Part shown: positions 1 to 14,165 of the stretch, piece after piece | Layout of the letters: the number at the start of each line of letters is the position of its first letter | Position numbering within the stretch: position 1 is the first letter of the stretch | Assembly: GCA_034766995.1 (NCBI GenBank) | Contig: CM068320.1 | Location: 19,083,312 to 19,147,311, forward strand | From: Acanthacorydalis orientalis | Lineage: Eukaryota > Arthropoda > Insecta > Megaloptera > Corydalidae | DNA: 64,000 bases | Reading direction: 5' to 3' | Notes under the pieces: model-generated | Seen by the model: only the letters and a program-made list of their open reading frames with translations | Database searches by the model: none | What the model was told of the DNA's origin: nothing | Translations under genes and position numbers: made by a program

Positions 1-89
1 AAAAATTATATTTTTAAAATAATTTAATGCAATACTGCTCTTATTAAAATTTATTGTATTTTATTTCTGTTAATATTTCTATAAACCTC

Positions 90-140
<51 letters not shown>

Positions 141-149
141 TATAATCCT

Positions 150-200
<51 letters not shown>

Positions 201-465
201 GTAGAGAGAGAGAGACAGTTTCAAAGAAAAATAGAATAAAATTGTAATTTTCTCAGTGTACCATATTTGGATAATTATATTTTCAATGTTTAATTCTAAT
301 TTAAGTTTTCTTATATTTATAATGAAAAAGCGTACTGTTTGATCTTTAATTGCAAATTATGAAAATCTAACATATTATTTTAAATAAATGTTAATTAATT
401 TTATTAAAAGGATCAAACTACTAACCACAAAAATAAATAAATATTTATCTAATTTAATTCATATG

Positions 466-509
<44 letters not shown>

Positions 510-840
510 AGTAATACGATTCTTTCATATCTCGTCATAAAATCTTATCAATATAATTCTAATAGATATATTGTAATATTTCTTATTATACATTTCATTT
601 CTTCTATCAATAAGTGAATAATCTTTTCCTTAATATGAAACAGTCGAATATTCGAGATAAAATGATTTTTAAAAATATTATAAGCCTCACATACAATATT
701 AAATCTGATACTGATTTTTTCTAATTCTTGAGGATGTAATTCCTAGTTACGTATTGGTTCAGGGGTCTTTTTTATCATATGCTTAAATTTTAATTTTTTA
801 TGTTATCGAAAAGAACAAGAAATGAACTAGACAACCATAT

Positions 841-899
<59 letters not shown>

Positions 900-904
900 T
901 GTGT

Positions 905-1391
905 TAAATCAAACAATCCCACTCTGTTTGAAGGAAAAAAATATTTGATCAATGTATACTACCAGTCCTTACCTACGGCAACAAAACATGGATACTTAAT
1001 GCTAAAAGTATTCAAAGACTTCAGACAAGACATAGAAGTATGGAAAAATGCGTGCTAGAAATAACAAGAAGAGATAGGAAAAGAATAGAATGGGTACGAA
1101 AACAGACAGGAGTCAGATGTAATAAGAAGAGTAAAGTCTGAAATGAATACGTGATGTGTTACGAGAATAGAAGACAACCTATGGACAACAGAAATTATTA
1201 ATTAGGAACCAAGGAATATAAAAAGACCAAGAAAGAGACCAATGAATAGGTGGGATAAAGAAATTAAAATTTTTATTGGAAATCAATGGAAAAGAGAAGC
1301 ATTCAATCGTACAAAATAGAAAATCATGGAAGAAGCTTTTATCCAGCAGTGCATTGACAGAGGTTGATGATGACGATGATGATGATGATAA
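905..1391 (+). mobile_element. Non-LTR retrotransposon 3' end, RTE-like, with TGA-repeat tail
   Basis: Conceptual reading gives KSNNPTLFEGK, a one-base frame change in a run of seven A at about 937, then FDQCILPVLTYGNKTW, QRLQTRHRSMEKCVLEITRR and WVRKQTGVR. This is the typical end of an insect LINE ORF2 after the reverse transcriptase. The frame then decays, but IENHGRSFYP and the end survive and the copy stops in a (TGATGA)n tail at 1363-1391, as expected of RTE-type target-primed insertions. The open frame on the opposite strand at 1179-1415 is its antisense shadow. It is 5' truncated and dead. A second copy of the same 3' end is at 30682-30880. Confidence 0.8.
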
Positions 1392-1510
1392 ATGTGTGTC
1401 TATTTGTGCGTGCAAATTATAAGAGTAAATATTTTATTTTAGACCTTATTTTTTTATAAAGTATTTATTAAAGAAATATTTCAAACTAATACTATTTTTT
1501 TTGATTTCTG

Positions 1511-1543
<33 letters not shown>

Positions 1544-1956
1544 TAAAAATCAGAGTTAATATGTGTACATTAATTTATTTAATAAATTCATCTTTAATAC
1601 AAAATAAATCTTTATACTTGACTGTAAAATTAGTCACGTATAAGACAACATTTACAAATGTATTACATACATTCATCAAAATGCTTTAGCGTCGAGTAGT
1701 GTTTATGTTTTTGAATAATTGAATGAACATTGTTTGAACAAATAGTTCGTAAATGGTCGCGTGTCGACTAATAAAGTACATATAAATTGTATTATTGTTA
1801 GGGTAAAATAGAACAAGTTTATGTTATTTGTTCAAATGTTGGCATGTGTTGTATTTCCTTCATTTAGATAATTTTTCATTTTTGGGGGGGATGTTTAATT
1901 ATACTTTTTTTAATATATATTTTATAATAAAACTTTTTGAATTCACATACACACAC

Positions 1957-2010
<54 letters not shown>

Positions 2011-2819
2011 TTATGTAATTATGAAATTTTTAATTTAAATAATATTAACTAAATATATAACTTTTTGTACGCTATCAAACATTGTTCATAATTCAATCAT
2101 TTTTATTTAATGAATTACAAATATACATTTCAAGCATGAATAATTTCAAAATACGTATACTATATATATCGCATTCAATATGTAGAAGATTTCATGATTA
2201 CCCAAAGGAATGTATCTCATCTTACATATCCACGTCAGAGTAATATTTATAATTGAATATTAAACTAAATTTGATATACTTCAAAGTTACAAGCTGAATA
2301 TAATATCATACTGAATCTTGAATATACGAATTCTCGAAAGACATCTCACTAAATACATTTACAGGATAATACGAACACTTAATGTATATCTATTCTTCTT
2401 GAAATTCGACAATTTTGTATTAGCAAGTTTAAAATTTGTTACTTATAACAATTGTTATTGACTTTTCCATATGATTAATGAATGTTTTTGCTTTGAGAAT
2501 TATTGAGTGTTTTTGAAAATTACTATATGATTAGTTTGTTTTTGTTCAATCCGTCTTGATTTCATGTATTCATCATGTAGTCAAGTAATTCGACTATTTG
2601 TATCGATAATATAATCAAATTATCGTATCAGAGTTTCTAAAGCGTTCTCAGTAAGCAGTCAGTATATATGTGTTATTAATACTTAGATCTAAAATTCAGT
2701 ACTAAAATAATCAGACTACTTGTTATTATAAATTAATTATTTGTAATCTTGAATCGGACGATCCACTTCTAATGAAAAAAAAATGTATATCTTGTTTGTA
2801 AATGAAGAACCAACACGAA

Positions 2820-3130
2820 GAAGAGCATTATCATCGATCGATGATCAATAACCGCCATCGGGTGACACGCATCTTGATCGATTACCGTTGAATGTCCACG
2901 TGCGAATGGACAGCCGGACAGAGGTGTCGCCCTGGACATTTGCCATGCTCTTCTTGGCAACTATTTCAGCGAGGGCACAAGCGAGTGCTGAACCGACGCG
3001 TGTTTATTTTATTCCGTTTAGATGTACCGCATGGCAACTCGACTTGATGAAATTGTTGCACGGTCACACAAGAGACAATTTACTATTTGTAATTCTTATA
3101 TAGATAGCAGCTCAGTGTTGTTCTTGTAAA
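2820..3130. promoter_or_regulatory. GC-richer, CpG-containing patch in the upstream intron
   Basis: A 300-bp stretch of balanced composition with frequent CG (atcgatcgatgatcaataac, accgccatcgggtgac, accgacgcgtg). Short open frames on both strands (2769-2960 minus, 2888-3103 plus) match nothing I know and are not junctophilin N-terminal sequence. Candidate enhancer, promoter or domesticated repeat; undecided. Confidence 0.25.
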
Positions 3131-3279
3131 TGACAGTAATCAGACATTTAACCGTAGACATATCAGTTCAATTTTTTATTTGTTTGTGAGAACACCGTGG
3201 CGGAATTAACTTTCGAACAAACATTATTAAGAATGTATACATAAATATATTTATTCACACACGCATACATACATATGTA

Positions 3280-3324
<45 letters not shown>

Positions 3325-4722
3325 GTGTTTACATATGTGAAAATATATATCCATCTATCCGAATCAATAACTATTACATTTTCAGGTCAAGATTAACATG
3401 CTTTTATTCAATTTCTTGTAACATCAAAACAGTTATAAATTATTCCATTATTTTCAATTAATCTGAATTTCTTTTATCATAATGAAAACACATTTTTACA
3501 TAGACAATTTCTATTATTTGAATATAATAAATTCTTGACATAATATTTTTATTGCAATACGGTTTTAAATAGTGTACAAGGCAATTTAATAACATTGTTT
3601 TGAAAGGAATCAGTAATTAACTGATTTATATTTAATATCAGTGTTTACTATTTAAATAATATTTTTAAGGGAAATTAAATATATTTATTTTATGCATTTG
3701 TATTTAATAGAAAATTTCTAATGATATTTAAGCTGAAATTCATTTCACACAAAAAATTAATAATTAGTATTTATTTCAACAAAGCTTTTTAAATGTTTAT
3801 TAAATCATCGCGTTTAATTATATTTGATTTAAAATAACATTCCATATGTAATAAATCATATTTTGTTATAATAATGGCGGAAATAAATAGCGTTTTTCGT
3901 TTTTATAAGTATTGAATGTAAGTCAATAATACATCATGTATCAGTTCCCCTATAAAGTTAATGATTTTATTATTAAAAAATAAATATTGAGTTGAAGAAA
4001 AGAATAAAAAATACTTTTCTTAATTTTGAAAAAAATTCTATAAATAATTCAATTTACAGAATTTTTAATTAAAATGTGTATTTAAAGGGGTTATGACTTA
4101 TAATAAAGTTAATGCTAATGATATCTTAAAAGAAGTTATTTATTACTTCGATTAATAATAAAAATTTTATAATACTTGATTTATATAATAATTAATTGAA
4201 AATTCTTCTTTTTTGTTATTATTCCTTTATGAACAATCTGTCAAATTCAAAATGCCTGTAGATTTTAAATGATGAACAGGTGATCCATAATGTAATTATT
4301 GATATTTTAAATATCAGGAGTTAATGTTTTTAGAAAAATCCTTACTTATAAATTCTCTGATTTTTCAAAATAAATTGAAAATTAAATTAAGAAAAATACG
4401 TATTATTAATTGTTATTTATTAATTTTTTTAACTTTGTTTACAATTATATAATACATTTTTATGATTTGTTTATATTTCACTGATTGCAGCTGCTTACTA
4501 CACATAATATAAGTAGTAAGAACTTTAATTGTTTTTAGTGGCATAATCTTTATTAATTTATAAGTTAATATGTGTCCAGTTAATTTTTTGTTTTAATTGG
4601 ACCCATAATATAATGTATCAAATATTTATTTTAAAAGTAGTGAAAATGAAAACAATATAAATTTTTCAAATATTTTTTATTAATTACTTTTTGTAATTAT
4701 TTATATATATATATATATATAT

Positions 4723-4773
<51 letters not shown>

Positions 4774-4968
4774 CTATATCTACAAGTATATTATTTTTCT
4801 ATACTTGTGTTCTTAACAAATAATTACATTGGGTAAAAAAATCATTAGTTTAAAAAAAATAAGGAAGGGAATTTTTAAAAATGTAGGAGAACAATAAAAA
4901 ACACATTAAATCGAGATATTGTATGATTTTAATAATACTAAATTCAATTACAATATGTATAATAGTTC

Positions 4969-5021
<53 letters not shown>

Positions 5022-5631
5022 TTTTTACCAACAAAATGATCAGTACTTTATAATTCAAAACTTATTGACCCACCACTTAGGTAACAAAAAATATACAAAC
5101 TCTTCTAAATGCAATCTGTTGTATTATAAATGTTTACATCTCATATTGAGAATTCACAAAATTGAAAAAACAACTTAACCGGTAGTTCAAGTATTAAACA
5201 AATATTTTTTGTTACATATTATGATCTTTCTAAAACTCAGTTTAATATTCTTGAAATGCAGTTCATTAAAATTTAAATGTATTATGTTTATCGCAAAAAA
5301 ATAAAAAATAAATTTATATAACTATTCACTTATATAATGAATTCTTAAAAGACATCTTTATACATTTTTATTAATGACAAAAATATAATCTAATAAATGT
5401 GCAAAGTACATTAAAGAATGATGTTTATTATACATATTCTTTTGAGAGAAAAATATGTAAGTATAAAATACAGATATGGCTCGAAGCTTGTATATAAAAT
5501 TATTGTACTACCTACATGCTATTTCATGTAGAACAATAAAATATTTCAGCCAAGTGCTCTTCTTTCTCGGAATGCATATCCCGTGTTTACTGAATAGGAA
5601 AATATTTCCGTACAAACATTTACTATTATAT

Positions 5632-5676
<45 letters not shown>

Positions 5677-5810
5677 TATTTGTAAACTCCAGATTTTCAT
5701 TTTTTTAAATTCTTTTGAAAATTATATAGAAATATGAACTAAGCATGAAGAGTAATAAAAGAATTGGCATAAATTGATATAAAAACAAATTTCATATACA
5801 CATATATATT

Positions 5811-5842
<32 letters not shown>

Positions 5843-6262
5843 TATTATTTTATCAAATACTAATAAAATTGTACGAACAGAAAAATATTCGAATTGAAAA
5901 AAAAAACAATACTCTAATTTTAAAAAAGTATTAGTATAAAACATCCTATTTAGCATAAAAAAAGTTATAAACAACCACACGGAAACTTATTAAAAGCTAT
6001 ATATTTTCGTGAAATTTCATTTCAACAGCACGGCCTAGAATAAAAACACAAACCGCAGAAAGTTCAAACCTAATGGTTTATTTGCTAACGGAAACAAGAT
6101 TCATTGCATTTCCAGTTCAACAGCTTTGTGTTCAGAGCGCGTTATGATTTATTATTGTTGCAGTAAGAAAATGTGGCAGTACTATATTGCTGTTGTTGCT
6201 TACATGTAACCAGTTTTTATGTAACATCAACAGTTTTGTTGTAGTAAATATACTTGTTTACA

Positions 6263-6269
6263 AATATAT

Positions 6270-6311
<42 letters not shown>

Positions 6312-6323
6312 ACATATATACAC

Positions 6324-6361
<38 letters not shown>

Positions 6362-6385
6362 TTATATATATATATATATACACAC

Positions 6386-6447
<62 letters not shown>
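6263..6447. repeat. Compound (AT)n with three CACATTTATA interruptions
   Basis: About 185 bp of (AT)n with a GT run and three regularly placed CACATTTATA units, indicating local duplication inside the tract. Open frames on both strands here are Tyr-Ile repeats and not genes. Confidence 0.95.
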
Positions 6448-6449
<2 letters not shown>

Positions 6450-7239
6450 GAAGAATAACTTTAACTGCACTTCCGTTCGTCAGAAATCGTTACGTTCTTA
6501 ATATTTTAACATGTATCATCCGGCAAGTTTAATTATTTCATTCCAGTCACAAAAGAATAAGAAATCAGAAATGTTTGTACTCAAAAATGTTAAAAAATAA
6601 CACATCAATCAATATCGAACAGTATTATTATGAAACGAACTTAATTTAAGTGAGGAAATCTGAAAATATTCAATAGTTTTAAAAAAATGTCGTAATGGCA
6701 TGTGTACTTGAAAAATAAATAATGTGTATTCCAAGACATATTAATGTAAGAGTATTATAAAAGCAAAAACTTAGTACTTTGATTATTTTAAAATGAAACT
6801 TATTTAATTTATGTTTTTAATTCAAATGCATTTAATAGTGTGAGCTTTGTATTTTTAAAATAATTTCAATTTAAAAAAATTAATTTAAAAACTATCTGAT
6901 ATTAAGAAAAAATACAGTAATAATAAATACTCGAGGGTCATATGACGAGTATATTTTGTATTTTTAAAGTACAATTTCATTTTCACTTGAAAATATATTC
7001 AAAATCTTTATTTAATTTTATTTTCAATATAACAATGGAGAAGGTAAAATGAAAAAATTTTTGCAGTTTTGCAGTTTATATAATTTATCAATTTTTTTAT
7101 ATGTTTATATATATATATATATATATTTATAATTGCCAAACGAAAACAATTACAAAAGAAAAGAAAAAAAATTAATTATTATTTAGTACAGTTTTAATTT
7201 ATTTCTATACTAATTATTCTTATGCTTATTTTCTATCTA

Positions 7240-7540
7240 AAATACCAGTTAATAATAATTATCTTCACTGCTATCTCACTCAATGTTAAATGTGAATCAT
7301 TTTCGATTATCACTTTTAATTATTCATCGTTAAACACAATACGGCTACCACTCTTTTTTTTTATTATTCATATCAAAGTCTCCCTTATGAAACTTTTTCA
7401 ACAGCCGGGACATTTGAGAATGTTCACTGCATCATCCCCATATAATTTGAAAATCTTTTCAATAATTTTTTGCGTCCTTGTCTTTACGGAAATAATGAAG
7501 GATAATGTCACGAATATGCTCTGTATTGTTACACATATTT
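7240..7540 (-). mobile_element. Mariner transposase N-terminal relic
   Basis: Reading the minus strand from 7540 down with frame changes gives EHIRDIILHYFRKDKDA, then KIFKLYGDDAVNI, HKGDFDM and, after a gap, FNDE.LKVIIENDSHLTLSEIA. This is the order of the mariner N-terminal HTH region (EHIR..L.FRKG, VYGDDAV, GDFD, then the second HTH). Stops and frameshifts show it is dead; the catalytic domain is missing. No clear terminal repeats were seen. The + strand open frame at 7222-7542 is its shadow. Confidence 0.55.
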
Positions 7541-8072
7541 GAAGAGTAAAATATACACAATAAATGTCCTTTTCTTGGAAAAATTATACTGAGATGTTAG
7601 CTTCGGAACGTCTGCAAGAGAACTGAATGCATTTTGGAATTTTTTCTCTTCATAGATTAAAGTTACAAAGTCACCAACAATGTATTATAAATTTCTGACA
7701 CCAAATATGGGCCAACATAATATATATTAAATATATGTGTAATATTGTAAACTCATTACGTACCTGTTTTCACTTTTGCCGACGAATAAGAATTTTTCTT
7801 GTAGTAATCAGACAGCTATCGTATTTTGTTCTGTTTGCATAAAGCTACTGTTTTGAGTGAGAAAATCCAAAAATACTGAAAATGAATTCAATTACAAGAA
7901 AGCAGCTTAGGTTGTAGATTTATTGCAAGAAAGGTATAATTAACGGTATAATGTAAGATTCTCAGAATTATCCGTTCTATGATAAACATTATGGATATAA
8001 TAAATAGACTAAAGTATTGATAAAATAACCAGGATCGGATAAAAATTGTGCTGCTTTTCAGAAAAATGACCG

Positions 8073-8124
<52 letters not shown>

Positions 8125-8589
8125 CGTCGATTCTATGAAATCGTCACCAAACGATAGTAGATTTGCAGCGTTGCTTTCAAATATTCACATTTATAAGTGA
8201 ATGGGTAGTAAAAGAAATAATAATTCAAAAATCTGGCTTCACTGTATTTAGAAAAGATACTGAACCTAAATTCACCAAATATTTTCATTATGGTTTGCAC
8301 AACAGAGTACCATAACTTGATATCAGAGAGGGATAGTCTGTAGTAACAGTAGACAATTCTTACAATTTCAAATGGACCACAGTGAATGTATCGGAGACAT
8401 CCTGAATGATATTTTTAATCCATACTCTTCAAATAAAATAGTTATCAAGAAAGTTCGCAAAAAGCGGAATTTCTTTCGAATAAGGCTTAAAATTGGGCAT
8501 TATATAGAGTAACTTTTACTTGAAGAATGTTACAAAATAAAAATTTTGGAAAAATATATGTGGCCAATAATGTATTAAATTTAAAAAGA

Positions 8590-9290
8590 GCTTTACATTG
8601 ATGCAGAACAATGTGCAGTCACATAAAGCCTTTAACCTAATTATGAATAAATTATTAGAAGCAATAAGAAATAAAAATTGCTACAAAATTGGTAATAACA
8701 TAAATATCATATATTTCGCTAACGGTGTAGTTATTCTGACCAACAATGGAAATAACCTTCAACGACTACTGCACCAATTAGACTGGAAAAAAGTACAACA
8801 TGGAAATTGCTGTAGAAAAAAGCAACGCAATGGCGATTACTAAAAACCCGATTAGGTGCAAATTGGAAATTGACTGTCGTACGGTGAAGCAAGTTATGTT
8901 CTTCAAATACCTAAGTTCAGAAATAACAAGCAACAGGGATTTACACCGAGAAGTCAGATAGAAAGCAACGAAAACAGCTCAAGTAGAAAGTCAATTAAGA
9001 AGTACTATTTGGCGGAACAAGTACATTCGCTAAGACTATAAAAATAGAATATACAAAGTGATGATCCACCAAGTCCTGACCTACACAGCAGAAGTGAAGG
9101 CTAGGAGAAAGGAGTGGAATAATCACTAGGATAGGATGGGAGAAGAGTGTCTGAGTACATTTGTAAAAATGGACAACCTTCGGGAAAAGGGTTACCTGGA
9201 GGACTACCCAATAAATAAGCACAGAACTAGCAATCCCCATCTATCGTGCTCGAGTGATAAGCAAAGCAACAGGAGAATAAACTTCTAGCT
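8590..9290 (+). mobile_element. Non-LTR retrotransposon reverse transcriptase relic
   Basis: The reading FNLIMNKLLEAIRNKN, then NNINIIYFANGVVILTNNGN, matches the palm region of LINE reverse transcriptases, where the second piece normally carries the YADD box; here it reads FANG, so the catalytic Asp pair is lost. With frame changes it continues KYLSSEITSNRDLHREVR, WRNKYIR, KNRIYKVMIHQVLTYTAE and KEWNNH.DRMGEE, the usual order to the end of ORF2. 5' truncated and dead. It differs in the tail from the copies at 905 and 30682 and probably represents another lineage. Confidence 0.75.
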
Positions 9291-10467
9291 TAATAAGAAG
9301 GAGATAAGACATAAAACCAGTTGAGTTCGGAGTTGATTTTTTGAGTTTAGACTCATTTGTAAGAATTATCTAATATGAATTTTGAAGCTAAATACTAAAC
9401 ATCGTATATGTAGAATGAACAGCAAAAAAGTTACCAAACACCAGTGTAACTGATATGAAAGCATCTATTTTGGAGAAGTAGGAAATTATCTTAGAGGAGA
9501 TCCATTTAAAACTACATTTAAATAAATATTGACGAACTGTTGAAAAATATATTATCAATTTGAAATATTCGTATTCTTACATTTACTCAATTATATATTA
9601 TATTTTTGTGGTATTACATATTTTAATAATTATTTAATCATATCTAAAAAAATGCTTAATGTTCGTCTGTTTTTTGATTTTAATTTTCATAATTCTATGG
9701 AGAATTATTGTATATAATACCGAATCAATAGTTCGATAGTATTTCGTTAAACATATGTAGTCATTTTATATTAAAAATATGTATTAACAAAAAAATTTTG
9801 AGAGAACATTTCTTATTCTATCTTAGAACCAATTATATTTCTGATAAAAATGATTGATGTTATTGGTTTCCTTTAGAATTTTATTCCAATAAAGCTGATC
9901 AATCTTTTGAAATAGCTGGTTACTAGTCGAAGAACGTTTTGAAAGTTTGAATTCAAAGTCAGACACATTGATTATCAACCTGACATGGCACAAATACGAT
10001 CGCTTCTTTATAAATAATAAAGAATATTAATAAATAGTAACTGTTTGTGTCAGATAGACGAATGATGTCATGTTCTATAAAGAACATGTAATCGAAACCA
10101 ACGTGACGAACGTGCTATATAAAGTTTACACGTATTCAATACATACATTTTTAAAATTGTTTTTGAATACTGTAAGATTTATCAAATATAATATCTTTCA
10201 TAATATTTTTTACTTTTTCTAATTGCTCATGTTTAAGAAGTAAATATTTAAATTATTCAACAATCTAAATAAAGACTTATTTTTTGATTAATATTAACAG
10301 TTAATTATATTTTATTTAATTTATATTACTATCTTAAAAATGGCATTAATTAATATTAAAGTTGTTATAAATATAATTTAAATATTAGAAAAAAGAGTAA
10401 TTGTTTATTTTTTATTCATGAAATAAAATATAGCAAAACAAAATACAGAGTCCTATTATTTTTGTAT

Positions 10468-10536
<69 letters not shown>

Positions 10537-11306
10537 GACTTATATTATAATTATTGAAAAAAATCAGAAAAAAAGTAACAAGAGTTTCTTAGAAGACAAT
10601 AATTATTTTGTAAAAAAAAGTGTTCTATCTAAGAAATGTAAGTTGTACCCTAATAAATAAAAATTAGGATAGTAAAACTGAATAATATAAAATACAAATT
10701 AAAAAAATATGTTAAATTTTGTACACTCAGTGTGAATAAATTCTGCTTTCTTCAAAAATGTTTAAGTCAGATTTACTGTTTCATATTAATTTACATAACA
10801 GCACGATTGATATCAATGATAAGACCTTTAAAGAATGAATGTATTGTAATTTAATATATTAGAATATAAATTGAATATTATCTATTTTAATAGGAAAAAA
10901 ATATTAGCCAGATACTTTTATTATATTAATATCATTCGAGGATGTATTGAAATTCGAATTATCTTATTTGAAATTTTTAGAATGGAAGTTTCTGCGATGT
11001 TAACGGTTATACGGTTTATATAAAGTCACCTTATATGGAAGATATAAGATTGAGATTTACTAGAGATGGTGTTATAATATATAGAACAATTACTGAAAAA
11101 AACAAATGAATGTAAATAAATATCCCAAATCAAAAAAAAAATCATAATTAAAATAATTTCAAAATTATAATTTGAAAGTTTCTTAATTAAATGTATTTTT
11201 TACAATTATTATAGTAAAAATATAAAACGACATTAAATCCCAGAGAAATAATAAACTAACCATAACAATGAAATGAATACTATACAGGCTGTAAAGAGAA
11301 CAAAGC

Positions 11307-11349
<43 letters not shown>

Positions 11350-11901
11350 CACTTTAAAATAAAATTGAAAAATATTTTAACAACGACGATTCACCGGAAA
11401 ATGTAATCACTGGTTGAAAGAGAATTCTTGTAGTTGAATATTTATTTTCAATTCAATTTAAAAGAGGAAGCGAAGGCTCAAGAAAACGTTTTCTAACTTT
11501 ATATATAAATGTTCTTGGAAAAATGTATTCGTATGGAAATGGATTCACATGAATATTCTGAAATATGATTAAATCTCCTGTTTGTTTTACGCGGAGAGGT
11601 AATATTGATGTACAATATGGGATTAAATAAAAAAAATTATTCCATTCTAATAAGTATTTCACATTTTATGAAATACTTATTATTTAGTATTTCACATATT
11701 AAATGATTAATGAAATGTTTAGGTATAGTTAATAATGATTTTCGTTTTTTTTTTTTATTTACATTGATCTATTTGAATAACTGTACGAAATGAGTTAAAT
11801 TTGTTTTTATTGTAATACTGATTTAAAACTATTATTTTTGTCAAAATAATAAAATTTGTATGTATGATCTTATTTAAGATGTATTTGTTATTTGCGTTCC
11901 A

Positions 11902-11902
<1 letters not shown>

Positions 11903-11959
<57 letters not shown>

Positions 11960-12009
11960 ATAGATATATATATATAGATATATGTATATATATATACACA
12001 TATATATAC

Positions 12010-12090
<81 letters not shown>

Positions 12091-12217
12091 CATATATATA
12101 TACATATATATATACATATATATATATACATATATATATATATATGTATATATATATACATATATGTATATATATGTATATATATATACATATATGTATA
12201 TATATATATATATATAC
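11903..12217. repeat. 315-bp compound (AT)n / TATACA microsatellite
   Basis: (AT)n interrupted by CA and GT dinucleotides at near-regular steps. Five overlapping open frames across it encode only Tyr/Ile/His/Cys alternations and are spurious. Confidence 0.95.
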
Positions 12218-12493
12218 CAAAAAAACTTGAAGAAATATCATTATTTTGAGATGATTTTTTGTTTAAAATTATAAAATTTAAAAAGATTCGTTTCTGATAA
12301 AATATAAGTTTAAATTTTAAAATCAAAATTGAAAGAAAACAAATTTATATAAATGTAAAAATAAAAATTACAATTATTATCAACAAAGAAATAACAGAAT
12401 GAGAATTTATATATAGGTTGCCGCAGGGAAATTAAGTATTACAATCAATTATGAAGTACTTTTGGATATCATATACAAAAAAATTGAATATAC

Positions 12494-12564
12494 GTATATA
12501 TATATATATACATATTTATATATATATACATATGTATACATATATATATATATATATATATATA

Positions 12565-12595
<31 letters not shown>

Positions 12596-12619
12596 GTGTA
12601 TATATATATGTATATATAT
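12494..12619. repeat. Compound (AT)n microsatellite
   Basis: (AT)n with ACATA and GTATA interruptions, 125 bp, lying 280 bp beyond the one at 11903. Confidence 0.95.
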
Positions 12620-12679
12620 TAGGAGAAAGCAGTTTTTTGAACAGTAATGAGGTTTACATAATGAAGAGAATGCATATAC

Positions 12680-13100
12680 ACAAGTGAAATATTTGGAAAT
12701 TGATTTTCTGGTAAGATGTGTAAGGAAATTTTGCAAAGGAATAATGAAGTTATTAAAAAAATTACAGACATAAAGAAATACATTGTACACAGAATTGAAT
12801 CTAAAATATAGAATTTGATAAATATTTATTAATAGTTGCTCTCCTTGGATATATAGAATATATATTGAATACCTTATGGTAGAAAAAAGAGTATAATCTA
12901 GGAGTCGGATAAAAGAGATTAAAATTAGGTAATTTGAGATTGAAGTACGAAGCTGCCGAGACAGGAGATAGCGATTTAGTATAACTAGAGAGCAATCAGC
13001 CATATAATATAAAGAATAAATATTACCAGAAAAATTCTGTATTGAGAAGTCAAATAAGACCGACGTTTCTATTATATTTTCTTGTGGTGAACAAAATAGA
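12680..13100 (+). mobile_element. Possible LINE 3' end relic
   Basis: On the + strand, with frame changes, [18 protein letters not shown], then [20 protein letters not shown] and [12 protein letters not shown] resemble the end of a LINE ORF2 (LE.DFLRRS.R.SR, NEEI, GR.KRGRP). The minus strand of this stretch is open for about 160 codons (12449-13108 with the repeat), rich in Leu/Ile/Ser/Phe, which fits the antisense of a degraded purine-rich coding region. The match is weak and rests on pattern recognition only. Confidence 0.35.
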
Positions 13101-13900
13101 TACTGCAATACTATTATAATGATAAAATATCTCTTTAAATGCTAATATTTAAGTAGTAGATTTTTTAGTTATATTTTTGTGAAGTTAAATTTTAAATTAT
13201 AGCAATCTAAAAGTGAAAATATCTCTACAATAAATTTCTAAATTTACTAATTAAAGACCAAGTAGTAAAAGTTTGAATTATCGAAAAAAAATAAAATAAT
13301 TAAAAACGGTTATTTTATCATAGAAAAATTAAAAAAGAAAGTTATAGTGATGTTTATCATATTTTAGCTTTTCACCTGCAAATGTTTGTTATATATTATC
13401 TTTTAAAAGATGATACACAACAAATAAAGGATAAAATATTCACAGATATACTATTTACTTACAATACAATGCACTTCCTTTGACTTGAACTTAACTATTT
13501 TGGCAAAGAGTGCGTTCGATTTTTTGAAAATAATAAAATCTAATTCCACTATTTCATAATGTTTTACTTGTGTAGTTTAATTTGAATCATAAACTATTTA
13601 CTTCTATCTTTTGGAGAAAATTTAGGATTTAATATAATTAAATTTTTTGTCAAATTAAAATCAGAGATAATAACTGGTAGCTAAAATAATGCCCTTTTTT
13701 CATATTTTTTTCTTTTTATCTACTAGATAAAATATATTAAAATATATTTTATATCCGACTGTTATAAGGAAATACTAAATAAATGAAAATAAGATTATAG
13801 TTTCTGTAGTTTTGATAGTTTTTATGTTCATAAATATATATTAATATGACAATTGTTTTCATAAAGTGTTTAGTTATTTAGGTTATCTTGAAATTCTCTG

Positions 13901-14003
13901 TTCCTTTAGATCATCTAAGTGTCTATTCTCCACTTCTACTTTCTTTTATGTGGTATTTTAAGATAGATATTTAAGATCAGCCATCTAAAAACCCTTTGAA
14001 GAT

Positions 14004-14038
<35 letters not shown>

Positions 14039-14165
14039 ACAATTCTCGTAATAGTGGAGAAAATACACTCATATGATCCAAAATAATAAAGATCATCAGG
14101 TTAACGCGGTAATCAACGGGTTCACAGATATAAAAACATACAATTATAATTTTAATATATTAATC
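13901..14165. repeat. Foldback repeat family, copy 1
   Basis: Left arm 13901-13935 (tttagatcatctaagtgtct, then tctccactt) is complementary to the right arm 14050-14100 (agtggagaaaatacactcat, then gatccaaaataataaagatc). A (AT)n tract at 14007-14036 lies between. The right arm is followed by ATATAAAAACATACAATTAT, shared with copy 2 at 31548. Copies 3 and 4 are at 36347 and 59527. No coding potential. Confidence 0.6.

Noticed and set aside
10070..10091. Palindrome with ATGTTCT and AGAACAT
   Set aside because: Resembles a steroid-receptor half-site pair but in everted order with four bases between; chance in a window this size is likely.
11755..12326. Several overlapping open frames rich in Tyr-Ile on both strands (also at 6187-6532, 19072-19364, 27438-27876, 45050-45341)
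   Set aside because: They are translations of (AT)n and related microsatellites, with no coding signal.
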